Origin: Rhodospirillaceae bacterium
GTDB taxonomy: Bacteria; Pseudomonadota; Alphaproteobacteria; MPNO01; UBA2964
Assembly (NCBI GenBank): GCA_002724505.1
Contig: PBOV01000053.1
Coordinates: forward strand, 17,178-34,868
DNA: 17,691 bases
Reading direction: 5' to 3'
Shown: positions 7,548 to 14,794 of the stretch, piece by piece
Numbering within the stretch: the stretch's first letter is position 1
Layout: every line of letters begins with the position of its first letter
Notes under the pieces: generated by a model
Told to the model about the DNA's origin: nothing
The model's input: only the letters and a program-made list of their open reading frames with translations
Databases searched by the model: none
Translations under genes and position numbers: made by a program

Positions 7548-7982
7548 ATGATGGCGATTGAAATAGAAAATCGAAAAAAACTCGAAAACTTGGTGTTAGG
7601 TTTCACTGAGGCTTTTAATAACGAAGATCTCAATGAGGTTATGTCATACTTCGGCGAGGGCGCGATTTATGAAGAATTTAATGGTATTCGTAACGAAGGG
7701 CTGGCTGAAATTCGGAATGCGTTTAAGCCCCAGTTTTCAGGGGCATTTGGTAAAATGAGGTTTTATACTGAAGATATGTTCGTCGATGTCAGAGCCGGGA
7801 AGGCGATGATCCGTTGGGTTCTAACTCTCGAAGAAGAACGCCGCGCGGGTGCTTACCGGGGTCTTGATTTACTATATTTCTGTGACAACAAATTGGTCGA
7901 GAAACACACATATTGTAAAGCGAAGGTGCCTTTTATCCAAAATAAAACGCAGATGTTAGAAGAAAATAAATGGCCGATCTAA
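7548..7982 (+). CDS. NTF2-like / SnoaL-fold small protein
   Basis: A protein of 143-144 residues starting at tandem ATG codons (7548 and 7551), preceded by GGGGA; the second ATG has the better spacing. The N-terminal half, FTEAFNNEDLNEVMSYFGEGAIYEEFNG, is the typical opening of SnoaL/ketosteroid-isomerase-like proteins: a helix, an acidic turn, then a strand. A second conserved-looking part includes RGLDLLYFCDNKLVEKHTY (about 104-122). Proteins of this fold act as isomerases, cyclases, hydrolases or small binding proteins, so the fold does not give a reaction. Its stop codon overlaps the stop of the convergent hydantoinase gene by 4 bp. It lies between a CoA-ligase operon and a cyclic-amide hydrolase, which suggests a supporting role in the same catabolism, but that is inference. 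Confidence 0.75.
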   Translation: MMAIEIENRKKLENLVLGFTEAFNNEDLNEVMSYFGEGAIYEEFNGIRNEGLAEIRNAFKPQFSGAFGKMRFYTEDMFVDVRAGKAMIRWVLTLEEERRAGAYRGLDLLYFCDNKLVEKHTYCKAKVPFIQNKTQMLEENKWPI

Positions 7983-10900
7983 GCCTCTCCATATCCGCCT
8001 CCGCCGGGTGTTTCGATGACCATCACATCATTTGCCTCAACTTCTGTAGAGTCTGTACCCCGGAGTACATTTTTTGAGCCGTCGGTGCGGAGTACATAGT
8101 TATTGCCGATCTTGCCCGGTTCACCGCCAGCCATTCCGTATGGAGGGATCTCACGGTGGCCTGACAAGATAGAGGCTGTCATTGCTTCCATGAATTTAAC
8201 TTTGCGAATAACACCGTCGCCGCCCCTGAATTTTCCTGCCCCACCGGATCCACGTCGCAGTGAAAAACTTTCTAATAGGACCGGAAAACGCCATTCCAAA
8301 ATTTCTGGGTCGGTTAGTCTCGTATTTGTCATGTTGGTATGCACGCCGTCAGCGCCTTTATAATCGGGCCCAGCGCCACCTCCGCCACAAATCGTTTCAT
8401 AATATTGGTGTTTGTCATTTCCAAAGGTGAAGTTATTCATCGTTCCCTGTGCAGCCCCCATGATACCAAGAGCACCAAATAGCGCATCGGTGATGGCTTG
8501 AGAGGTCTCGACATTGCCCGCGACGACTGCCGCCGGATATACTGGGTTCAACATACAGCCTTCCGGGATCACGATATCTAATGGTTTTAGACATCCCGCA
8601 TTCAGTGGAATATCGTCATCAACCAATGTTCGAAAAACATAGAGTGTCGCCGCAACACAGATAGCTGAGGGGGCGTTAAAATTGTTATCTTGTTGATCGG
8701 AGGTTCCAGTAAAATCTAGTTTTGCGGTGCGCACCTTTTTATCGACAGTGATCGAGACTTTTATTGTGGCGCCAATATCCATCTCATATTCGAATGAGCC
8801 ATCATAAAGACTATCGATGACCCGCCGGACGGTTTCCTCGGCGTTGTCTTGTACGTGCTGCATATAGGCGGTAACGACATCAAGCCCGAAGTGCTCAACC
8901 ATGTTGTGCAATTCCTGCACACCTTTTTCATTAGCAGCGATCTGTGCTTTTAAGTCGCCGAGATTATGATGAAAATTTCGAGTTGGGTACTTGTTGCTTG
9001 TGAATAAGGTCTCTGTCTCAGCCTCTAAGATTGTCCCTTCGGCAACTAGCTGAACATCGTCAAGTAGAACTCCTTCCTCTTCAATATGCTTCGAATAAGG
9101 TGGTACCGAGCCAGGCGTAATGCCGCCGATTTCGGCATGATGGCCGCGTGAAGCAACATAAAATAATACGCCATCGACACCTTCCTCAAAGACCGGCGTG
9201 ATTACCGTGACATCCGGTAGATGGGTGCCCCCGTTATAAGGCGTATTAAGCATGTAAACGTCGCCTGGCTTCATCGTTCCCTTACGCTGGCGGGCGACCG
9301 TCTTAACGCTCTCGCTCATTGAGCCAAGGTGGACTGGAATGTGTGGTGCGTTAGCGACTAAGTCTCCTGCTGTATCAAAAATAGCACAGGAGAAATCCAG
9401 ACGTTCTTTGATGTTCACCGAATAGGAGGTGTTTTGCAGTACGCCGCCCATCTGTTCAGCAATTGACATAAAGAGATTGTTAAAGACTTCGAGCATCACC
9501 GGGTCGGCTTGTGTGCCGATGGCGACTCGCTTTGGAAGGGCAATTACCCGCGTAATAACAACATGATTGTGCTTGGTGATCTCCGCCTGCCAGCCGGGTT
9601 CAATGACGGTCGTTGCGTTGGCCTCTTTGAGGATAGCAGGTCCATCAATCTTACATCCGGGCAGAAGGGCTTCTCGGTCGTAGACCGGTGTGTCGTGTGC
9701 TGTATTCGAAGAGTACATCGAAACGCTTGCTAACGGCGCTGGTATAGCTGCGTTTTTATCAACCAGAACAGTCGGATCTTCTAGAACTTCGCCTTCGCCG
9801 ACTACCTCGAGTGATAGTGCTTCGACGATTTGTCCTTTTTCCGGGGAGATAAATCCAAATTGTTGACGGTGAGCTTCTTCGAAGGATTGGATAATTTCTT
9901 CGCGCGTGCCGAAATCAATAACCAGCGCTGTATCGGTCCCCTCATAACGTAAATGTGCCTTAGCTATAGCCGTAATACGCGAGGTTTCTACACCCTGTTT
10001 CATCATCTCGGCGCGTCCATCTTCCTCCATTTCCTTTAGAACCTCGTTGAGTGAGACAATCAATGCGTCATCCATCTTGGCTTCGATGGCTCTCTCGCGC
10101 ATGACGCGTTGGTCAGCAAGACCCATGCCATATGCTGAAAGGACGCCGGCAAAGGGATGAACAAATACTCGTTTCATGCCGAGCGAATCGGCCACGAGGC
10201 AGGCATGTTGCCCGCCCGCGCCGCCAAAGCAGTTTAGTGTGTATTCGGTAACATCATATCCGCGCTGAACCGAAATTTGTTTGATAGCATTTGCCATATT
10301 CTCTACAGCAATTTTAAGAAATCCATTCGCGACCTCGAAAGGACTCCGTTTATCACCAGTTGACTTCTCAATTTCTGCAGACAGGTCTGCGAACTTTTGA
10401 AAGACAATTTGTGAATCCAAAGGTTGGTTACCGTCTGGTCCAAAGACCTTTGGAAAGAACTCTGGATTTATCTTGCCCACCATTACGTTAGCATCTGTGA
10501 CACAGAGTGGCCCGCCGCGGCGGTAACAGGCTGGCCCTGGGTTTGCGCCGGCTGAATCCGGACCAACGCGATAGCGCGAACCATCAAAATGTAAAATTGA
10601 ACCCCCACCTGCGGCAACCGTATGAATATGCATCATAGGCGCTCGCATACGAACGCCGGCGACCAAAGTCTCAAATGCACGTTCATATTCACCATTGTAA
10701 TGGGCAACATCAGTGGATGTACCCCCCATGTCGAAGCCGATTAGCTTTGTATAGCCCGCCATAGCAGCGGTCCGAGCTGCACCAACTATACCTCCAGCAG
10801 GACCAGAAAGGATTGAGTCTTTTCCTTGGAAAAACTGCGCGTCTGCAAGTCCACCGTTCGATTGCATGAACATCAGGCGGACGTCACCAAGTGAGGATGC

Positions 10901-11587
10901 AACCTGATCCACATAGCGTCGGAGGATTGGAGAGACATATGCATCTACGACAGTCGTGTCGCCGCGGCCTACTAATTTCATAAGAGGGCTAACTTCATGG
11001 CTCACCGAGACTTGGGTGTATCCAACATCCCGTGCGATTCCAGCTACAGTTTTTTCATGATCGTGATACCGGTATCCATGCATAAAGCATATTGCGACCG
11101 AACGAATCCCATTATCATAAGCTGCCTGTAGCGCCCTACGGGCACCCACAATATCAACAGGTTCGAGTTCTTCCCCTTGAGCATTATAGCGTTCTTCTAT
11201 CTCAATAACCTTCTCATATAGTAATTCTGGCAGTTCTATTTTTCGGGCAAAAATTTTAGGACGGTTTTGATAGCCGATCCGCAATTGGTCTGCGAATCCT
11301 TTTGTGATAACGAGCAGTGTGCGGTCACCCTTCCGTTCCAGAAGAGCATTGGTAGCTACTGTTGTCCCCATTTTAACTGCATCGATTAAATTACTAGGTA
11401 TCGGAATGTCCTGATCGATATTCAACTGGTCACGAATACCCTGGATAGCGGCATCGCGGTAGCGTTCAGGGTTTTCTGACAAGAGCTTATAGGCATGCAG
11501 AGAGCCATCGGGATGTCTGGCAACTAAATCAGTAAACGTGCCTCCACGGTCTATCCAGAACTGCCAGCCATTTGCATTACCTATCAT
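7979..11587 (-). CDS. 5-oxoprolinase/N-methylhydantoinase family protein, fused HyuA-HyuB
   Basis: A 1202-residue single-chain enzyme in the size range of eukaryotic 5-oxoprolinase. The N-terminal part is HyuA-like: WIDRGGTFTDLV (11-22) is the actin-like ATP-binding start, a second phosphate-binding motif is GFDMGGTSTDVAHY (284-297), and TVAAGGGS is at 323-330. The HyuB-like part starts near residue 693 with DPVMLEVFNN and contains HIPVHLGSMSESV (749-761), NTPYNGGTHLPDV (781-793) and SRGHHAEIGG (813-822), ending in PGGGGYG. The family uses ATP to open cyclic amides such as 5-oxoproline, hydantoins or N-methylpyrrolidone to amino acids. AGGAG sits 6 nt before the ATG. Many bacteria keep the two halves as separate genes, so the fusion favours an oxoprolinase-type assignment, but the substrate cannot be fixed. 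Confidence 0.9.
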   Translation of the reverse strand: MIGNANGWQFWIDRGGTFTDLVARHPDGSLHAYKLLSENPERYRDAAIQGIRDQLNIDQDIPIPSNLIDAVKMGTTVATNALLERKGDRTLLVITKGFADQLRIGYQNRPKIFARKIELPELLYEKVIEIEERYNAQGEELEPVDIVGARRALQAAYDNGIRSVAICFMHGYRYHDHEKTVAGIARDVGYTQVSVSHEVSPLMKLVGRGDTTVVDAYVSPILRRYVDQVASSLGDVRLMFMQSNGGLADAQFFQGKDSILSGPAGGIVGAARTAAMAGYTKLIGFDMGGTSTDVAHYNGEYERAFETLVAGVRMRAPMMHIHTVAAGGGSILHFDGSRYRVGPDSAGANPGPACYRRGGPLCVTDANVMVGKINPEFFPKVFGPDGNQPLDSQIVFQKFADLSAEIEKSTGDKRSPFEVANGFLKIAVENMANAIKQISVQRGYDVTEYTLNCFGGAGGQHACLVADSLGMKRVFVHPFAGVLSAYGMGLADQRVMRERAIEAKMDDALIVSLNEVLKEMEEDGRAEMMKQGVETSRITAIAKAHLRYEGTDTALVIDFGTREEIIQSFEEAHRQQFGFISPEKGQIVEALSLEVVGEGEVLEDPTVLVDKNAAIPAPLASVSMYSSNTAHDTPVYDREALLPGCKIDGPAILKEANATTVIEPGWQAEITKHNHVVITRVIALPKRVAIGTQADPVMLEVFNNLFMSIAEQMGGVLQNTSYSVNIKERLDFSCAIFDTAGDLVANAPHIPVHLGSMSESVKTVARQRKGTMKPGDVYMLNTPYNGGTHLPDVTVITPVFEEGVDGVLFYVASRGHHAEIGGITPGSVPPYSKHIEEEGVLLDDVQLVAEGTILEAETETLFTSNKYPTRNFHHNLGDLKAQIAANEKGVQELHNMVEHFGLDVVTAYMQHVQDNAEETVRRVIDSLYDGSFEYEMDIGATIKVSITVDKKVRTAKLDFTGTSDQQDNNFNAPSAICVAATLYVFRTLVDDDIPLNAGCLKPLDIVIPEGCMLNPVYPAAVVAGNVETSQAITDALFGALGIMGAAQGTMNNFTFGNDKHQYYETICGGGGAGPDYKGADGVHTNMTNTRLTDPEILEWRFPVLLESFSLRRGSGGAGKFRGGDGVIRKVKFMEAMTASILSGHREIPPYGMAGGEPGKIGNNYVLRTDGSKNVLRGTDSTEVEANDVMVIETPGGGGYGEA

Positions 11588-11617
11588 AAAGGGCTCCTAT
11601 GAAAAAATAGAGCGCTG

Positions 11618-11645
11618 TTTTTAGCGTATCACTGCCAGCCGTCAA
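11618..11645 (-). promoter_or_regulatory. Candidate promoter for the hydantoinase gene
   Basis: On the minus strand TTGACG (11640-11645) and TAAAAA (11618-11623) are 16 bp apart, 30 bp before the start codon. The -35 is good and the -10 has four of six consensus bases. The -35 block TTGACGGC is identical to that of the ligase promoter candidate. Confidence 0.3.
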
Positions 11646-11754
11646 TGACTTCAGCAGTCTTTCGGGGTTTGTACGATAGGAAAAATTTAGCGTCGACGTT
11701 TTTTATTTGGTCTCCCGCTACTTAGTCTCCGAGCATCTTAGCCTTTTGACGGGA

Positions 11755-11760
11755 TATAAT
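11755..11760 (+). promoter_or_regulatory. TATAAT, candidate -10 element for hpnD
   Basis: A perfect -10 hexamer lies 94 bp before the likely hpnD start. No good -35 exists at 16-18 bp; a TTGACG at 11746-11751 is far too close. It is therefore only a candidate. Confidence 0.3.
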
Positions 11761-11770
11761 TTGTTGAGCT

Positions 11771-11804
11771 GAGGCAAAGGAAAAGGCAAAGTAAGAAATG
11801 CCTT
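11771..11804 (+). repeat. Tandem 12-mer and overlapping inverted repeat in the hpnD leader
   Basis: GAGGCAAAGGAA (11771-11782) is followed directly by AAGGCAAAGTAA (11783-11794), matching at 10 of 12 positions. AAGGCA (11783-11788) also pairs with TGCCTT (11799-11804) across 10 nt. Both lie between the TATAAT candidate and the hpnD start, so they could sit in the 5' leader RNA. No riboswitch or known site is recognised. Confidence 0.3.
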
Positions 11805-11854
11805 AATATTTCCCTATGGACAGACCTTTGAGATACATTACCGTTTAATAGGAA

Positions 11855-12736
11855 ATGTCTTATGCTGCGATTAATATGAAATCATGTCACGCTCTGGAGC
11901 ATGTTACCGCTATCGTAAGAAATTCGGGTACGTCTTTTTATTGGGCGATGCGAATTTTGCCGGCCCAAAAACGAAATGCAATTTATGCGGTATACGCTTT
12001 TTGCCGTGAAGTTGATGACATTGCCGATAACCCAGGAACCGAACAGGAGAAGCTCCAAAAACTAGAGGATTGGCGAGCAGAAATTGAAAGGCTTTTCTCT
12101 GGCAAACCACAATTATCTACATCGATTGCATTAATGGACCCCATTAAACAATTTAGTTTGTGCAAAAAGTCGTTTCTTGCTGTCATCGAGGGTGTGGAAA
12201 ATGATGCTTTGGCAAGCGTTCGCATGCCCACTTTTTTAGCTCTAGAAAAATACTGTGATCATGTTGCTTGCGCGGTTGGTCGTCTCTCTAACCAGATATT
12301 TGGTATTGATAAAGCTGTTGGGGAGCCGGTAGCAGAAGCGCTGGGGCAGGCCCTTCAGCTTACTAATATTTTACGAGATCTTTATGAGGATGCTAAAATC
12401 GATCGCCTTTACGTCCCTACGGAAATGCTATCTGAGTACAACATTCCTTCAGTTGATGCACGTTTGGCAATTACTCACCCTAGTTTCCCAAAGGTTTGTG
12501 ATGAGCTCGCCAGTATTGCGCGTATACGCTATCAAGATGCCGAACAGGCACTTGATCAATGTGATCGAAAAACCATGTTACCAGCAATCATGATGATGCA
12601 GAATTATCAACTTATTTTTAATAAACTATTAAAACGAGGCTGGACCAGACTCAAAAAACCAGTTTCTTTGCACAAAGGACAAAAACTTTGGCTTTTAATG
12701 CGTTATATGCGCATATACTTGCCTGTTGGACTCTAA
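11855..12736 (+). CDS. hpnD: Squalene/phytoene synthase family, presqualene diphosphate synthase HpnD
   Basis: A 293-residue all-alpha prenyl synthase. The opening SGTSFYWAMRILP (24-36), AVYAFCREVDDIADNPG (45-61) and LQLTNILRDLYEDA (168-180) are characteristic of HpnD, which joins two farnesyl diphosphates into presqualene diphosphate for hopanoid lipids. The two Mg-diphosphate aspartate motifs are DDIAD (54-58) and DLYED (175-179), both intact. An in-frame TAG lies just before 11855, so this ATG is the earliest start, but its AGGA is only one base away. The ATG at 11876 would give a protein seven residues shorter and has no visible site, so the start is uncertain. HpnC and HpnE, which normally complete squalene synthesis, are not in the window. 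The gene looks more AT-rich than those to its left. Confidence 0.87.
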   Translation: MSYAAINMKSCHALEHVTAIVRNSGTSFYWAMRILPAQKRNAIYAVYAFCREVDDIADNPGTEQEKLQKLEDWRAEIERLFSGKPQLSTSIALMDPIKQFSLCKKSFLAVIEGVENDALASVRMPTFLALEKYCDHVACAVGRLSNQIFGIDKAVGEPVAEALGQALQLTNILRDLYEDAKIDRLYVPTEMLSEYNIPSVDARLAITHPSFPKVCDELASIARIRYQDAEQALDQCDRKTMLPAIMMMQNYQLIFNKLLKRGWTRLKKPVSLHKGQKLWLLMRYMRIYLPVGL

Positions 12737-12847
12737 ATGACATTGATTCGTTATTTCGAAAGACTTCTGGTTCTATTTTCAGATATAATAGGTAATTCAG
12801 GCTGTTGCACAAAAGTTATGGCTTTTTTATACAAACCGGACGCGTAA
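12737..12847 (+). CDS. Possible 36-residue small ORF directly after hpnD
   Basis: The ATG immediately follows the hpnD stop (TAA|ATG) and opens a 36-codon frame ending at TAA 12845-12847. The peptide begins MTLIRYFERLLVLFSDIIG, with a modestly hydrophobic amphipathic start, and contains an adjacent Cys-Cys pair. There is no clear ribosome-binding site, so expression would need re-initiation after hpnD. I recognise no family. It may be a chance frame in the 177-bp hpnD-mlaA gap. Confidence 0.15.
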   Translation: MTLIRYFERLLVLFSDIIGNSGCCTKVMAFLYKPDA

Positions 12848-12913
12848 GTTAGGAACCTATTTGTTTATGACTTTTGACTATCACAACAAAATTAAAATTA
12901 TAGGGCTAACATT

Positions 12914-13828
12914 GTGAAAATGCTTAATCAAGCGATTAGCTCCATGGCTATAACTTTTATTATAACTGCTCTTTTATCTGCATCGTCCCTCGCGGCGGTA
13001 AAAGATGCGCAAACGCTTATTGATTTTGCCCCGCATGTCCACGAAGGATCAAAAGAAAGTCGCCCCATTCTTTTTCAGGTTGCAGAAAAAAAACATAATA
13101 AAAAAGCATATCAAACGTCCAGAGCAGGAGACACTGCTGGAACGTCTAACGATGTTAATGATCCGTTAGAGCCGATCAACCGAGTTACTTTTCAGTTTAA
13201 TGAGATTGTTCATGCAATAATACTTAGACCCTTAGCAGAATTATATCAGCTAATTTTGCCTGATGAAGGCAGAATTGCAGTTCGTAACTTTTTAAAGAAT
13301 TTGCGGTCTCCGGTTATTTTAGCAAACGATTTGTTGCAGGGAGAGACCGATCGGGCCTGGACGACCACTCAGCGTATGGCAATCAATACGACTTTGGGTC
13401 TCGGCGGTTTATTAGACGTTGCTGATAAATGGGGATTAAAATCCCATTCAGAAGACTTGGGTCAGACACTTGCAGTTTGGGGCATACAAGACGGATTTTA
13501 TTTGGTGCTGCCTATTTTTGGTCCATCCAATCCGCGTGATGCAGTTGGTAAATTCGTGACCTCCTATATCGATCCCGTTTCTTATTGGTTAGATAATACT
13601 CATCGCGATGATTGGTCTATGGCTCGCACAGTCGTCGGGGCCATTGATGATTTTGCAGGTGTTATGAATGACCTGCAAAAACTTAAAGAAACATCCGTCG
13701 ATTATTATGCAGCTCTCCGCAGCATTTCGCGCCAAAAACGAAACACTGAAATTCGTAACGGAGAACTCGGTGATGCACCAATTTTTGATTTAAAATATGA
13801 CTTTGATGCTGATTTGACATTCCAATAG
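12914..13828 (+). CDS. mlaA: MlaA/VacJ-family outer-membrane phospholipid transport protein, without lipobox
   Basis: A 304-residue exported protein. Residues 1-28 form a signal peptide (basic start, hydrophobic 10-25, likely cleavage after SLA). A basic, low-complexity linker (about 30-80) precedes the MlaA domain, which opens with NDPLEPINRVTFQFN (82-96) and includes VRNFLKNLRSPV (123-134), INTTLGLGGLLDVA (157-170) and LPIFGPSNPRDAVG (199-212). MlaA removes misplaced phospholipid from the outer leaflet and passes it to the MlaC/MlaFEDB pathway. Classical MlaA is a lipoprotein; this protein has no cysteine at all and so cannot be lipidated. The GTG at 12914 has AGGG about 8 nt upstream; an ATG at 12920 is the alternative. 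Its place after hpnD links it to envelope lipid homeostasis. Confidence 0.85.
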   Translation: MKMLNQAISSMAITFIITALLSASSLAAVKDAQTLIDFAPHVHEGSKESRPILFQVAEKKHNKKAYQTSRAGDTAGTSNDVNDPLEPINRVTFQFNEIVHAIILRPLAELYQLILPDEGRIAVRNFLKNLRSPVILANDLLQGETDRAWTTTQRMAINTTLGLGGLLDVADKWGLKSHSEDLGQTLAVWGIQDGFYLVLPIFGPSNPRDAVGKFVTSYIDPVSYWLDNTHRDDWSMARTVVGAIDDFAGVMNDLQKLKETSVDYYAALRSISRQKRNTEIRNGELGDAPIFDLKYDFDADLTFQ

Positions 13829-13944
13829 AATTTAAGATAGCGGTGTAAGTTGCAGAATGCATTTATAGGCACTCCGTTTATTTGACTTTTCTGAGGATGT
13901 TACGACATTGTTCCTATATATAAGGCTAAGGGTGAGTGATTAAT

Positions 13945-14781
13945 ATGTTTATCCAAACGGCGGTGACAGATAATCCTAATATCATGACATTCCTGCCAGG
14001 GCAGGAGGTCTATAATGGGGGGGCAGTTACTTTTAAAAAAGCTGACGATAAAGGCCTATCGCCTTTGGCAACACGCCTATTTGAGATCTCTGAAATTCTC
14101 GCGGTAGAAATTGGCAATGACTATCTTTCAGTTACAAAATCTGAAGGTGCCGATTGGTTGCATCTCAAGCCGGTTGTTTTAGGTGCGGTTATGGATCATT
14201 TCGTGAGGGGGGATATTGCGGTAAAACAACAAAATGATGAAAAGCCATGTGCAGCGGAAGGTTTAGAGCTCGACGATAGTAATCCCGTTGTCGGTGAGCT
14301 TAACGAATTAATCGAAACCCGAATCCGTCCAGCGGCAACCCAAGGTGGGGGCGACATTGTGCTTCGGGGTTACAAAGAGGGCGTTGTTTATATCGAGTTT
14401 GTTGGAGCTTCAGCTCAGATGCAAAACGGTGTAGAGAATATGCTGCGTCATTATATTCCAGAAGTTGAACGCGTTGCAGATTGGCGCGATGCTATTCCCA
14501 AACCAGGAATGGATACCGATGAAGCTAGGGCTATTCAGGAAGTATTAGAAACTAGAATTAATCCCTCAGTAGCGGGTCATGGCGGTCATATATCGCTGAT
14601 TGATGTTGATGATGCCCGCGCCTATATCCGAATGGAGGGGGGTTGTCAGGGGTGTGGTATGGCTAATGTCACTTTAAAAGAGGGTGTCGTAGTTGAAATC
14701 CAGAAGGTTGTTCCAACAATCAAAGAAGTGCTGGATGTCACAGACCATGCAGGAGGCAGTAATCCCTACTTTCAGGGTTAA
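13945..14781 (+). CDS. Nfu-type Fe-S cluster scaffold/carrier with a duplicated NifU domain
   Basis: I chose the ATG at 13945 because MFIQTAVTDNPNIMTFLPGQ is the standard start of the Nfu N-terminal domain; a GTG at 13936 would add three residues. The 278-residue protein has an Nfu_N domain (about 1-90), a first NifU-like domain (about 115-180) and a second (about 195-265), ending in the typical GGSNPYF. The second copy carries the cluster-binding CxxC in GGCQGCGMA (C234, C237). The first copy aligns with VGASAQMQ at that place (A155, Q158), so it cannot bind a cluster this way. Nfu proteins deliver [4Fe-4S] clusters to client enzymes. Usual alphaproteobacterial homologues have one NifU domain and about 185-190 residues, so the middle domain is extra. 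Confidence 0.87.
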   Translation: MFIQTAVTDNPNIMTFLPGQEVYNGGAVTFKKADDKGLSPLATRLFEISEILAVEIGNDYLSVTKSEGADWLHLKPVVLGAVMDHFVRGDIAVKQQNDEKPCAAEGLELDDSNPVVGELNELIETRIRPAATQGGGDIVLRGYKEGVVYIEFVGASAQMQNGVENMLRHYIPEVERVADWRDAIPKPGMDTDEARAIQEVLETRINPSVAGHGGHISLIDVDDARAYIRMEGGCQGCGMANVTLKEGVVVEIQKVVPTIKEVLDVTDHAGGSNPYFQG

Positions 14782-14794
14782 TTAGGTTATCGGT

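Noticed and set aside
12799..12823. GGCTGTTGCACAAA resembling an insertion-sequence terminal repeat
   Set aside because: There is no matching inverted partner, no target duplication and no transposase nearby.
13882..13935. Promoter for the Nfu gene built on TTTGACT and the TATATATA stretch
   Set aside because: The TATA-like stretch is too far from TTGACT, and the sequence at correct spacing (ACATTG) is not a -10 element.
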